Below, in pieces: positions 17,236 to 26,551 of a stretch of DNA of 64,000 bases (its first letter is position 1; the number at the start of each line of letters is the position of its first letter). Origin of the DNA: Spartobacteria bacterium (GTDB taxonomy: Bacteria > Verrucomicrobiota > Verrucomicrobiia > Chthoniobacterales > Chthoniobacteraceae). The stretch spans positions 1 to 64,000 of the forward strand of contig JAJPII010000026.1 of NCBI GenBank assembly GCA_021324825.1, written 5' to 3'. A model generated the notes under the pieces. The model was not told the DNA's origin, searched no databases, and saw nothing but the letters and a program-made list of their open reading frames with translations. The translations under genes were made by a program, and so were the position numbers.

Positions 17236-18192
17236 TTAGAACGTGAAGCCGAGCGTGCCCGAGAAGACATGCTGGCTCTGGTTCATGTGTCCGTTGCCGT
17301 TCGCGTCGACGATAGCCATCGGCGATTGATCAGCAACCCTCTGCGCGAGGTAGTAATACAGGTAGCTGGCCGAGGCGGTCCAGGAACCGAGCTGCTTCGG
17401 GATGAACGCCAGGGGCACGCTGAGCGTGGTGCCGGCGGACAGGTAACCGAAGTTCGTTCCGTTGTAGAACTCCTTGGTGCCTTCACCTATCGTGACCGGG
17501 ATGGTCAGGGTGATCGGGTAGTCGGATTTCGGCAGGAAGGTATAGCCAGGGGCTATGCCTTGCTCGAAATACCAGCCCTGCTCCTTGAGGTTGCCCAACC
17601 CGGCCTTGCCCTGAAGTTCGGCGAGGGTGGTGAAGTGCGGGTGCAGCGCGAACACGCCGAGCCAGTCGGAGTCGTTAATCGCCAGCGTCTGGTTGATGCT
17701 GCGTGCGGACACGAAGGCATCTTCCGGGCTGTCGAACTCGAAGTACTGGATGGTGTAGGTGAAGTTCTTCGCGAACGTCACCGTGATGCCCGGATCCCAG
17801 TCGAACTCGTACCACTTGCGGGTCGTGGAGAGGCCCGGGGTTTCGCCGGGAATCGCCGTGCCGACCTGCTCGGAGCGCGAGTTGATGCTCGACCAGAACG
17901 AGAACTGCGCCGAGATGGAGTTGATGAAGCCCTTGCCGTCATAGACCTTCAGGAAAAGGTCGAGATACGGCTGGTTGATGACTCCTTCGCTCTCCAGCAC
18001 AATGCCGCGGCTGATGTACTTGGTGATGACGGTGTCGCCCATGTCGCCGGTGATCCAGGACTGGACGGGCGCCTCGGGCGGGGCAACTGTCTTGCCTTCC
18101 TTGCCGCTGGAGACCTCGCCGGCGAAGCCGGTGGAGGCCAGAGCGATACAAGCGCCGAGGACCGCTGATTTGATGCTAAGTTTTTTTACCAT
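17236..18192 (-). CDS. Outer-membrane beta-barrel-like protein, unknown function
   Basis: A 318-residue exported protein. A signal peptide (about residues 1-24, ending STGFAGEV) is followed by alternating hydrophobic/polar strands rich in Tyr, Phe and Gly, and the chain ends in Phe (GTLGFTF), as outer-membrane barrels usually do. Phrases such as KYISRGIVLE and SVPLAFIPKQLGSWTASASYLYYY fit strands of a porin-like barrel. The ATG at 18192 starts the signal peptide. A 271-bp AT-rich stretch lies upstream and a terminator downstream, so it is a single-gene unit. The specific transport role is not recognisable. Confidence 0.78.
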   Translation of the reverse strand: MVKKLSIKSAVLGACIALASTGFAGEVSSGKEGKTVAPPEAPVQSWITGDMGDTVITKYISRGIVLESEGVINQPYLDLFLKVYDGKGFINSISAQFSFWSSINSRSEQVGTAIPGETPGLSTTRKWYEFDWDPGITVTFAKNFTYTIQYFEFDSPEDAFVSARSINQTLAINDSDWLGVFALHPHFTTLAELQGKAGLGNLKEQGWYFEQGIAPGYTFLPKSDYPITLTIPVTIGEGTKEFYNGTNFGYLSAGTTLSVPLAFIPKQLGSWTASASYLYYYLAQRVADQSPMAIVDANGNGHMNQSQHVFSGTLGFTF

Positions 18193-18463
18193 GGTTGTTT
18201 GTCTTGGTTGTTTTCCGATTGGTTTAAGCGCCGATTTTTCGGCAAGACGCTGGATAGCAACATCCCTGCCAGTATGCAAACACTATTTTTAACAAAATTG
18301 TCCGAAAAATCCTTTTTTGTTTTGTAATATCCTCTCTTTCAATTACTTACAAATCAATAATAAAAACGCCGTTTTCACGCCAAAACGCCCTGGTTTCCTC
18401 GTTTCCTCGAATCGGAAAGGACGTTTCGAGGCAGCGCCTGCGTAAAATACGCCAGCCGGAGAG
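18193..18463. other. AT-rich intergenic region upstream of the outer-membrane protein gene
   Basis: This 271-bp gap is clearly AT-richer than the rest of the window, especially 18285-18370 with T- and A-runs. It probably holds the promoter and a long leader of the minus-strand outer-membrane gene, but I could not fix a convincing -35/-10 pair. No coding frame is seen. Confidence 0.5.
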
Positions 18464-20431
18464 TCAGACGATCTCGACGGGGCATTTCGGCAATGCCTTG
18501 AGGAACGCCCTCCCGTACGCCTTCGTCAGAATGCGGCTGTCGAGGATGACAATCATCCCGCGATCACTCCGGGTGCGGATGAGCCGCCCGACCCCTTGCC
18601 GCAGTTTCAGTATCGCCTCCGGCAGCGAGTATTCCGAGAACGGGTCGCCGCCTCTTTCCTGGATGGCCTCCAGCCGCGCCTCGGTGAGCGGATGCTCGGG
18701 CGCGGCGAAGGGGAGCCGGGTGATGATGACGTTGGAGAGCGCTTCGCCGGGCACGTCGACGCCGCTCCAAAAACTGTCCGTGCCGAAGAGGACGTGCCGG
18801 TTGTCTTTCTTGAACTCATCCAGGAGCCGGTGCCTGGGGAGGCCCTCGCCCTGGACGAGGAGATTCCACTTCTCCTTCGCGAACACCGGCTTCAGGCGGA
18901 GAGCTATGGCCTGCATGAGCTTGTAACTGGTGAAGAGGACGAAGGCCCTCCCCTTCGACAAGGCCGTGAAATGCTCGATCTGGCGGGCGACCGCGGCCTC
19001 GTACTTTATATCGCGCGGGTCGGGCATGTTTTTGACGACGAAGACCTTCATCTGCTTCTCGTAGTCAAAGGGGCTGCCTACCTGCCGCGCTTCCACCCCG
19101 TCCGCGCCGACCCGTTGCCGGAAGTAGGCCAATTCCTTGCCGCCGACGGAAAGCGTGGCGCTGGCGGCGACGCAACAGTGGCCTTCCCGGAAGAGGAGGC
19201 GCCGCAGGTGGGGCGCCATATCGACGTGCGCCACATTCAATGAGAGGGATTGCTTCCCGGTCTTCTCGACCCAATAGACGCTCCCTTCCTCCTCCTGCTT
19301 CAGAAAGGAGAGCAGCCCCAGCCGGGCGTCGCGCACCCTCCGGCCGTATTCCTGGAGTTCGGCCTTCAGGGATTCGTCCTTCAGCTTGCGTATCTCCTGC
19401 ACGGCCAGCTCCTGCAGTTCCGCCAGCTTCCCGGTCAGCGGATCCTCGACGAGGCCGGGTTCCCGCACGCGGTATTCGCGGCCCTTCCGGAAATCGGAGC
19501 GCTGCTCGATCTCCGCGAAGAACCGGTCGCTCTCCTCGAGCAGGTTCGCCACGGTGCGGACGCCCTCCGGGTTGCGCAGGATGGTAAGGAGGCCCTTCTT
19601 GCTCTGGGGATTGTAAAGCCGGTGAAGCGTGGAGCGCAGGCCGGGCTGGGAGACGCTGACGCCGATGTGCCGGGAAGCGACCCCCTCCAGCGTGTGCGCT
19701 TCGTCGAAGATGACGAAGTCGTTGGCGAAGATGTAACCCGGTTGCCGGGGGTCCGGCTCGCCGAGGTTCATAAAGAAAAGGGTGTGGTTCATCACGACCA
19801 CCTGGGCGGTGAGGAGCCGCTTGCGGGCGTTCTGGTAAAAGCAGCGCCGATCCTCGCCGCAAGACTTGGCGGTGCAGAGATGCTGCTCGCTGCAGACCTG
19901 CGCCCAGACGGCGGGGTCCGGCTCGACGTCGAAGTCGCTCAACGTCCCTTCCCGGGTCGTGAGGCTCCATTCGCGGATGCGCTCCAGTTCCTCCTTCTCG
20001 GGCGTGGTGAAGAGTTCGCCCGCGTTCCCCAGGGCGCGTTCCAGGCGTTTCGGGCAAAGATAATTCTGGCGGCCTTTCCAAAGCATGGCCTCGAACTCGA
20101 CCGGGAGCACCTTCTGGAGGATCGGGATGTCCTTATATATAAGCTGCTCCTGCAGATTGATCGTATAAGTCGAAACCACCGCCTTCCTTTTTTGTTCAAT
20201 CGCGTGGAGGATCGCGGGCGCCAGGTACGCCAGCGATTTGCCCACCCCCGTGCCCGCCTCGATGACCAGATGCCGCGACTCCTCCAGCGCCCGCGCCACG
20301 GCCACCGCCATCTCCCGCTGTTCCGCGCGGTACTCGAACCCCTTCGCGCGGGCGAGGAGGCCGTCGGGGGCGAAGATCGCCCCCACCCTGGCCGCGAAGC
20401 CGTCCCCAAAATTCTCGCCCAGGGCTATCAT
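18464..20431 (-). CDS. DinG/XPD-type ATP-dependent DNA helicase
   Basis: A 655-residue superfamily 2 helicase. Walker A is GTGVGKS (60-66), the DEAH box is at 243-246, and cysteines at 126, 180, 186, 191 and 197 lie where XPD/DinG proteins bind a 4Fe-4S cluster. The C-terminal half has SGVDVPGEALSNVIITRLPF and the motif VI QGVGRLIRT. DinG-type enzymes unwind R-loops, D-loops and G-quadruplexes 5'-3'. The ATG at 20431 places the helicase core near the N-terminus. It is divergent from the LptF/G-like permease gene with only 45 bp between the starts, so the promoters must overlap. Confidence 0.88.
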   Translation of the reverse strand: MIALGENFGDGFAARVGAIFAPDGLLARAKGFEYRAEQREMAVAVARALEESRHLVIEAGTGVGKSLAYLAPAILHAIEQKRKAVVSTYTINLQEQLIYKDIPILQKVLPVEFEAMLWKGRQNYLCPKRLERALGNAGELFTTPEKEELERIREWSLTTREGTLSDFDVEPDPAVWAQVCSEQHLCTAKSCGEDRRCFYQNARKRLLTAQVVVMNHTLFFMNLGEPDPRQPGYIFANDFVIFDEAHTLEGVASRHIGVSVSQPGLRSTLHRLYNPQSKKGLLTILRNPEGVRTVANLLEESDRFFAEIEQRSDFRKGREYRVREPGLVEDPLTGKLAELQELAVQEIRKLKDESLKAELQEYGRRVRDARLGLLSFLKQEEEGSVYWVEKTGKQSLSLNVAHVDMAPHLRRLLFREGHCCVAASATLSVGGKELAYFRQRVGADGVEARQVGSPFDYEKQMKVFVVKNMPDPRDIKYEAAVARQIEHFTALSKGRAFVLFTSYKLMQAIALRLKPVFAKEKWNLLVQGEGLPRHRLLDEFKKDNRHVLFGTDSFWSGVDVPGEALSNVIITRLPFAAPEHPLTEARLEAIQERGGDPFSEYSLPEAILKLRQGVGRLIRTRSDRGMIVILDSRILTKAYGRAFLKALPKCPVEIV

Positions 20432-20476
20432 AATTAACTTTTGGAGACCCCTTTTTCGCGGTAGATAGGCAGACCG

Positions 20477-21685
20477 ATGCGAACCCTGGATCGATACGTC
20501 CTCAAGAATTTCCTGGTTCCGTTCCTGCTCTGTTTTTTCGGGTTCATCTCCATCTGGCTGGTGTTCGACATCATGAACAACGCCAACGAGTTCATCGAAG
20601 CCAAAACGCCCTTTCCCCGCATCCTCTATTACTACGGCACGCAATTGCCGCAGGTTATGGTCCTCTCCCTGCCGCTCGGGGAACTGCTGGCGCTTCTCTT
20701 TTCGCTGAGCAAGATGTCCCGGTCAAACGAGATCATCTCGATGCTGACGGCGGGCCGCAGCGTGGTGAGGATCCTCCAGCCCCTGCTTTTCGTCGGCCTG
20801 GCAGTCACCGCGCTGAGCATGGCGCTCGACTACGAGCTGGCGCCGCACGCCGCCGCCACGCGGCAGGCGCTGCAGGATGAATTCAAGGGCAGGGGCAACA
20901 AACCGCTGGAACAGCAGCTCTTCCGCAACCGGATCGACTACCGCACCTGGTACGTCCAGCGGATACGGGAAGACCAGAGCGCGATGGAAGGCTTGCACAT
21001 AACCCAGCAGGATCGCGACGGAAACATCCTTGGCAAATACTACGCGCGGCTCGGCTCCTATGACGCGGCCGCCAGGACGTGGACATTGCGCGGCGCGCGG
21101 GTCGTCTCGTTCACCCCCTCCGGCGACATCATCAAAACGGAAACGCCCCGCGTCAAAAAAATAACCGGCTGGTCGGAAACGCCGTGGCGCATCATCAGTT
21201 CGAATCTCGACCCGGAGAACCTCTCCGTGCCGCAGTTGAGGGATTACCTCGTTTTCAACTCCGACTTTCCGCCCGTCCAGCTTGCTCCGTATCGCACCTA
21301 CCTGGATTACCGCTGGGCGGTGCCGTGGTCCTGCCTGGTCGTGGTCTTCATCGCCGCGCCCCTGGGCATCGTTTATTCCCGGCGCGGCGTCCTGGCCGGG
21401 GTGGCGAGTTCCATCTTCATCTTCTTCAGCCTGTTCTTCCTCAGCTACCTCTTCCTCGCCCTGGGCAAAGGCGGGCGCATCTCCGCGCCGGTGGCGGCCT
21501 GGACGCCAAACGCCGGCTTCGCCGCGATCGGCCTCTTCCTGCTATGGATGCGTTCGACCAACCGCGACCTGCCTTCGGTCGCCAATCTCTTTCCGAAGAA
21601 AAAGCCGCGGCCCAAGTCGCGTCCTCTCCCAGCCCCCGCGGTCCTCGCCCACACCGGGGCCGCCGGCGTCAAGCCGCCGTTGTAA
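20477..21685 (+). CDS. LptF/LptG-family lipopolysaccharide export permease
   Basis: A 402-residue YjgP/YjgQ-family inner-membrane protein. It starts with the typical LDRYVLKNFLVPFLLCF, has GTQLPQVMVLSLPLGELLALLFSLSKMSRSNEI in the first membrane half, a periplasmic beta-jellyroll (about residues 130-270), and three C-terminal helices (WSCLVVVFIAAPLGIVYSR). LptF and LptG pair with the LptB ATPase to extract lipopolysaccharide and pass it to LptC. Only one of the two permeases is in this window, so F or G cannot be assigned. A Pro/Lys-rich tail follows the last helix. Confidence 0.9.
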   Translation: MRTLDRYVLKNFLVPFLLCFFGFISIWLVFDIMNNANEFIEAKTPFPRILYYYGTQLPQVMVLSLPLGELLALLFSLSKMSRSNEIISMLTAGRSVVRILQPLLFVGLAVTALSMALDYELAPHAAATRQALQDEFKGRGNKPLEQQLFRNRIDYRTWYVQRIREDQSAMEGLHITQQDRDGNILGKYYARLGSYDAAARTWTLRGARVVSFTPSGDIIKTETPRVKKITGWSETPWRIISSNLDPENLSVPQLRDYLVFNSDFPPVQLAPYRTYLDYRWAVPWSCLVVVFIAAPLGIVYSRRGVLAGVASSIFIFFSLFFLSYLFLALGKGGRISAPVAAWTPNAGFAAIGLFLLWMRSTNRDLPSVANLFPKKKPRPKSRPLPAPAVLAHTGAAGVKPPL

Positions 21686-21704
21686 GACCGTGGCCCGCTC
21701 CTGG

Positions 21705-21795
21705 TTGTAGAGGCGGCTGTGTCCCGCCTAAAGAACCGGAAGCGCCTGGCGTCGCCTCCCCGCTCCAGGCGGCTGGCACAGCCGCCTCTACAACG
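21705..21795 (-). repeat. Dispersed palindromic element, copy 4 (both arms, core inverted)
   Basis: Arms at 21705-21729 (degenerate) and 21769-21795. The core between them reads as the reverse complement of the core in copies 1, 3 and 6, so this copy is inserted in the opposite orientation. It is followed by a short GACAAC hexamer run (about 21790-21812). It lies between the LptF/G gene and the aspartyl-protease gene. Confidence 0.8.
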
Positions 21796-21888
21796 ACAAC
21801 GACAACGACGCCGCCTCAGTCTTAAGACAAGTGCGCGAGCATCTCCGCTGGATAAACGCGGGAAAGCGGCTCTACTTCTCGTGTGGAT

Positions 21889-22869
21889 ATGCGGTTTTTC
21901 CTTGTTGCGTGCCTGTTTCTCGCCAGCCTGCCGGTTCCCGCGCTTGCCCGGCGCGATCCGCCCAGTCCTCTCGCGGCTCTTCTCGGCCAGAATTACCAGA
22001 GCATCCGCCTCCTGCGCGGGTCGCAGAATCATCTCCTGGCCATCGCCAAAGTTAACGGCGTCCAGGCTGTCTTTGGGGTCGATACGGGCGCTCCCGTCAC
22101 CGCGCTCAATGTAAACAGCAAGCAGGTTTTCGGGGTCGGCCCGGTCCCCGCGGCGACGGGCCTCCCCTCCACCGTCCGCATCGGCAGGGAAATCGTCAGC
22201 GTCGGCATGGTGAATGACTTCGAGGCGGGCGGAATGAGATTCGGGCTGCGCCCCGTCGCTTTGGTCGATCTCTCGCGCATCAATGACGCGAAGCTCTTCC
22301 TGGACGGGCGCCCGAAAGCGATGGACGGCCTGATCGGAGCCGATTTCCTCCTGGAACGGGGCGGAATCCTGAACTACCGCCCTCAGCAATTGTTCATCCG
22401 CACGGGAAAGCCGGCTCTCAATTTCCTGGCCGACAAGCTGCCCGGTGCGGGTTTCATCCGCGTGCCGATGGAGTTTGACCAGGGGCACTTTACCATCCGG
22501 TGCGTCATCGAGGGGCGTCCGTACCGCCTCATCGTGGATACGGGGGCCTTCATCACGCTGGTGGATCGCCAGATCATGTTTCGCCAGGGGATAAACGGGG
22601 TGCGCACTCCCCTGAACGGCGAGACGATAAACGGACACCGCCATCCCGTATTCGCGGCGCGTCTGCGCGATTTCATCATCGGCGACATGCGCCTGCCCCC
22701 GGTCGCCGTCGGCGTCACGGACCTCTCCGAAGCGTGGACGCGCCGGGCGGATGTGCGGCCCCCCCTGGCGGGCTTGCTTGGCGGCGAACTGCTGGCCCAG
22801 ACCTCCGCGATCATCGACGTGGAGAATCTGAATTTGTATCTGAGCCGGGAGCTGACCAGAATCTGGTGA
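21889..22869 (+). CDS. Secreted protein with two retropepsin-like aspartyl protease motifs
   Basis: A 326-residue protein with a signal peptide (about residues 1-20) and two halves that each carry an active-site-like triad: VDTGAPVTAL (Asp65) and VDTGAFITLVD (Asp217). Each is followed by a hydrophobic-hydrophobic-Gly segment (LIGADFLL, LLGGELL), as in retropepsin folds. A duplicated unit would allow an intramolecular pepsin-like active site. The ATG at 21889 begins the signal peptide; a GTG two codons upstream is the alternative. It ends 4 bp before recJ. Substrate unknown. Confidence 0.78.
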   Translation: MRFFLVACLFLASLPVPALARRDPPSPLAALLGQNYQSIRLLRGSQNHLLAIAKVNGVQAVFGVDTGAPVTALNVNSKQVFGVGPVPAATGLPSTVRIGREIVSVGMVNDFEAGGMRFGLRPVALVDLSRINDAKLFLDGRPKAMDGLIGADFLLERGGILNYRPQQLFIRTGKPALNFLADKLPGAGFIRVPMEFDQGHFTIRCVIEGRPYRLIVDTGAFITLVDRQIMFRQGINGVRTPLNGETINGHRHPVFAARLRDFIIGDMRLPPVAVGVTDLSEAWTRRADVRPPLAGLLGGELLAQTSAIIDVENLNLYLSRELTRIW

Positions 22870-22873
22870 ACGC

Positions 22874-24520
22874 ATGCTGAAGTGGATCATCGCCGAGTCG
22901 CCGGCGTCGGAAAACCTGGTCGCTTCCCTGCTCCGCCAGCGCGGCGTATCCGATTCGGAGCGCTTCCTCAGGCCGCGGTTGAAAGACCTCGCCGACCCGT
23001 TCGCGTTGCCCGCGATGGCGCAGGCCGTGGATCGCATACTGCTCGCCCTCGACCGGCGCGAGCGGATCGTCCTCTGGGGAGACTATGACGTGGACGGCGT
23101 CAGTTCCCTCGCGATGCTCTCGCGCCTGCTGCGCGCTTACGGGGCGGCGCCGCACGCCTTCCTTCCGGCGCGCATGGACGAAGGGTACGGCCTCAGCCCG
23201 GAAGCGGTCGTCCGCTGTTGCGACACACTGCGCCCGGAACTGCTCATCGCACTGGATTGCGGGACTTCGTCCGCCGCCGAGATCGACGACCTCAACGCCC
23301 GCGGCGTGGATGTCATCGTCGTGGATCATCACGAATGCCCCGCGCGCCTGCCGAATGCGCTGGCCCTGGTCAATCCCAAGCTCGGCGCGGATTTCCACTA
23401 CCTCTGCACCGCGGGCCTCGTCTTCAAGCTTTCGCACGCCCTGTTGAAACGCCGCCCGCTGGAGAATTTCGATCTGCGGGAATATCTCGACCTCGTCACG
23501 CTGGGAACGGTCGCGGACATGGCCCCGCTCATCCTCGAGAACAGGATCCTCGTCCGGAAAGGGCTGGCCCAGCTCGGGCGGACGCGGTGGCCCGGCGTGC
23601 AAGCGCTGCTGGAAACCGCTTCGGTGACGATGCCCGCGCGGCCTTCAGATGTCGGCTTCCGGCTCGGGCCGCGCTTGAACGCCGCGGGCCGCCTCGGCAC
23701 GGCGGAAGCCGCTTTCGAACTTCTTACCACCGATGACGCGGCGCGCGCCCGCGGGCTTGCCGCGGACCTCGATGCGCGAAACCGGGAACGCCAGGGTCTC
23801 GAACGCGAGATCGCCTCGCTGGCCGAAAAACAGTTGGAGAGCCGTTACGACTCGGGCCGGGATTTCGCGATCGTGGTCGGCGAGACGGGCTGGCACCCGG
23901 GCGTGCTGGGCATCGTCGCCTCGCGGCTTGCGAAGACCCATCACCGCCCGGCGTTGGTCATCGGGTTCGACGAGGCGGGCGCGGGGCGGGGCAGCGGGCG
24001 CGGAATCGCGGGGCTTTCGCTCGTGGACGCGCTCGGCCGCTGCGGGCATTTGCTGGAGAAATTCGGCGGGCACGAGATGGCCGCCGGATTCTCCGTGAGC
24101 CGGGGCAATTTCGAGGAATTCCGGGCGGCGTTCCTTGCGTGCGCGCGCTCCCTGCTCACCGAGGACCTCCTCCTTCCCCGCCTGCGTCTCGACGTGGAAA
24201 CTTCCCTCGCCGCGGTGGACTTCGAGTTCCTCCTCCAGCATGAGCAGTTGCAGCCGTTTGGCATCGGGAATCCGCAGCCCGTCTTCCTCGCGCGCAACGT
24301 GGCGCCGGACGGCGAGCCGCGCATCCTGAAGGAAAAACATCTCCTCTTCAACCTGCGCCAGGCCGGCAGGAAACAGTCCGCCATTTACTTCGACGGCGCG
24401 CTCTCGCCGCTGCCGCGCCCGCCGTGGGATGTCGCGTTCCAGATCGAGCGGAACGAATACCAGGGCCTCGTCGGCGTGCAGGTCCAGATTCTCGCCATCC
24501 GCGAGGCGGAGCCGCGATGA
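22874..24520 (+). CDS. recJ: Single-stranded-DNA-specific exonuclease RecJ
   Basis: A 548-residue 5'-3' exonuclease of the DHH superfamily, acting in RecFOR recombination, mismatch and base-excision repair. DHH motifs are VLWGDYDVDG, LIALDCGTSS and VVDHHECP; VTLGTVADMAPL follows; the DHHA1 region has GRGSGRGI and FGGHEMAAGFSV; the C-terminal OB fold includes LQPFGIGNPQPVF. Length agrees with bacterial RecJ. Its TGA overlaps the ATG of recG by 4 bases, so the two repair genes are translated together. Confidence 0.96.
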   Translation: MLKWIIAESPASENLVASLLRQRGVSDSERFLRPRLKDLADPFALPAMAQAVDRILLALDRRERIVLWGDYDVDGVSSLAMLSRLLRAYGAAPHAFLPARMDEGYGLSPEAVVRCCDTLRPELLIALDCGTSSAAEIDDLNARGVDVIVVDHHECPARLPNALALVNPKLGADFHYLCTAGLVFKLSHALLKRRPLENFDLREYLDLVTLGTVADMAPLILENRILVRKGLAQLGRTRWPGVQALLETASVTMPARPSDVGFRLGPRLNAAGRLGTAEAAFELLTTDDAARARGLAADLDARNRERQGLEREIASLAEKQLESRYDSGRDFAIVVGETGWHPGVLGIVASRLAKTHHRPALVIGFDEAGAGRGSGRGIAGLSLVDALGRCGHLLEKFGGHEMAAGFSVSRGNFEEFRAAFLACARSLLTEDLLLPRLRLDVETSLAAVDFEFLLQHEQLQPFGIGNPQPVFLARNVAPDGEPRILKEKHLLFNLRQAGRKQSAIYFDGALSPLPRPPWDVAFQIERNEYQGLVGVQVQILAIREAEPR

Positions 24521-26541
24521 ACGAATTGTTGAGCGAATGCGACTGGATTCCGCCCCAGCGCGCGCGGCTTCTCGAACGGTTCGGCCTCGTCACCATCGAG
24601 GACCTGCTCCTGCATTTTCCCCGCCGCTACGAGGACAGGCGGCAATTCGACCGCTTCCCGGCGGGCGAGAGCGATACGCCGGTGTGCGTCTGCGGCACCG
24701 TGGTCAAGACCGCGGCGAAACGGCTCGGCAGCTGGAAACGCCTCTTCGAAGTCGTGCTGGAACAGGAGGACGCCCATGCCTTGAGCCAGCCGCTTCTCTG
24801 CCGGTGGTTCAACGTCCACTTCGTCCAGAAGATGATCGCCACCGGCCAGCGCCTCATCGTCTATGGAAAGCCGAAGGTGCGGGGGAAAAGCGTCTGCATC
24901 GACCACCCGGAGTTCGAGGTCGTGGAGGATGAGCCGTCGGTGCACATGAATCGCATCACGCCCATCTATCGCGCGACGGAGGGGCTTTCCCAGCGGGTCA
25001 TACGGAGCATCCTGCACCGGGTCGTCGAGTCGATGCCGGAGTTGGAAGACCGCCTGCCGCCCGGGCTGGACAAACTCCCCTTCGCCGAGGCGCTGCGGGA
25101 AATCCATTTTCCCCGCAGCCACGAATCCCTCGCGCGGGCGCGGCGGCATCTCATCCTCGACGAGTTTTTTTCCATGCAACTCTTCATCGCCGCGCGGCGC
25201 GCGGAGACGCTCGCCCAGCCGGGGCGCTCCCACAGCGCGCCGGGGAAGCTCCTGAGCCGCTTCCAGGAAAAACTCCCCTTCTCGCTGACGAACGCGCAGA
25301 AGCGCGTCCTGGGTGAAATCCGCGCCGACATGGCGTCCGCTCGCCCGATGAGCAGGCTGCTCCACGGCGACGTCGGCTCGGGCAAGACAGTGGTGGCTCT
25401 CTGCGCCATGCTCCTTGCCGTCGAGTCCGGCTGCCAGGCCGCTCTCATGGCCCCCACGCAGATTCTCGCCGAGCAGCATTACCTGAATTTCTCCCGCTGG
25501 CTCGACCCGCGCGACGTGACGCTCGCCCTGCGCACCGGCGCGCGGAAGGAGGACAACCGCTTCTTCAACGAGGCCGGTCCGCAGATCATCATCGGCACGC
25601 ACGCGCTGCTGTACGATTCGGCGGTGTTCTCCGATCTCGGCTTCGTCGTCATCGACGAGCAGCACAAGTTCGGCGTCCTCCAGAAGGCGCGGCTCATCGG
25701 GCAGGGGAAGACTCCGGATGTCCTCGTGATGACGGCCACGCCGATCCCGCGGACGCTGGCGATGACCCTCTACGGCGACCTCGACGTCTCCACCCTCGAC
25801 GAACTCCCCGCCAACCGCGGGAAGATCATCACCGCCATCCGCGACGAATCCAAGACGCCGGAAGCCGCCGCCTTCATCCGCAAACACTTGGAAGCCGGGC
25901 GGCAGGCCTATATCGTCTATCCGCTCATCGAGGACTCGGGCAAAGACATCAAGGCCGCCGCGCGCGAGTTCGAGAAATGGAAGGAAGCGTTGCGCCCCAT
26001 GCGCTGCGAACTGCTTCACGGCAGGATCGAGCCGGAGGAGAAGGACGCCATCATGCGCCGGTTCGGGACGGGGGAGAGCAAGGCGCTCATCGCCACGTCG
26101 GTCATCGAAGTCGGCATCGATGTCCCCAACGCGAACATCATGCTCATCGAGAACGCCGAGCGCTTCGGCCTGGCGCAGCTCCACCAGTTGCGCGGACGCA
26201 TCGGGCGCGGCGAGCATAAGTCGTATTGCATCCTCATGACCCCCGCCCCGGAGGAGGAGTTGGAAAAACTGCGCGTCCTGGAACGCACGGGCGACGGGTT
26301 CGAGATCGCCGAGACCGACCTGCGGCTGCGCGGCCCGGGCGACATCCTCGGCGCCGCGCAGAGCGGGCTTCCGCCGCTGAGGCTGGGCGATCCGCTCTCC
26401 GATTCCGCCCTGATGATCGCCGCGCGGGAAGCGGCCGCCGCCCTCTTCGCGCGCGACCCGCTGCTCGAGCGCCGGGAAAATAAACGCTTCCGGGATTTGA
26501 TCGCCAAGAGTAAGAAACAAGTGCTCTCCCAAGTCAGTTGA
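24517..26541 (+). CDS. recG: ATP-dependent DNA helicase RecG
   Basis: A 674-residue branch-migration helicase that remodels stalled forks and Holliday junctions. The N-terminal wedge/OB domain has LLHFPRRYEDRR and VCGTVVK. The helicase core has Walker A GDVGSGKT (about 285-292), VIDEQHKFGV, MTATPIPRTLAMTLYGDLDVS, VIEVGIDVPNAN and QLRGRIGRG. The ATG at 24517 overlaps the recJ stop; a longer frame upstream runs through recJ and is not used. Length is typical of RecG (about 690). Confidence 0.96.
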   Translation: MNELLSECDWIPPQRARLLERFGLVTIEDLLLHFPRRYEDRRQFDRFPAGESDTPVCVCGTVVKTAAKRLGSWKRLFEVVLEQEDAHALSQPLLCRWFNVHFVQKMIATGQRLIVYGKPKVRGKSVCIDHPEFEVVEDEPSVHMNRITPIYRATEGLSQRVIRSILHRVVESMPELEDRLPPGLDKLPFAEALREIHFPRSHESLARARRHLILDEFFSMQLFIAARRAETLAQPGRSHSAPGKLLSRFQEKLPFSLTNAQKRVLGEIRADMASARPMSRLLHGDVGSGKTVVALCAMLLAVESGCQAALMAPTQILAEQHYLNFSRWLDPRDVTLALRTGARKEDNRFFNEAGPQIIIGTHALLYDSAVFSDLGFVVIDEQHKFGVLQKARLIGQGKTPDVLVMTATPIPRTLAMTLYGDLDVSTLDELPANRGKIITAIRDESKTPEAAAFIRKHLEAGRQAYIVYPLIEDSGKDIKAAAREFEKWKEALRPMRCELLHGRIEPEEKDAIMRRFGTGESKALIATSVIEVGIDVPNANIMLIENAERFGLAQLHQLRGRIGRGEHKSYCILMTPAPEEELEKLRVLERTGDGFEIAETDLRLRGPGDILGAAQSGLPPLRLGDPLSDSALMIAAREAAAALFARDPLLERRENKRFRDLIAKSKKQVLSQVS

Positions 26542-26551
26542 TTTCCTCCGC

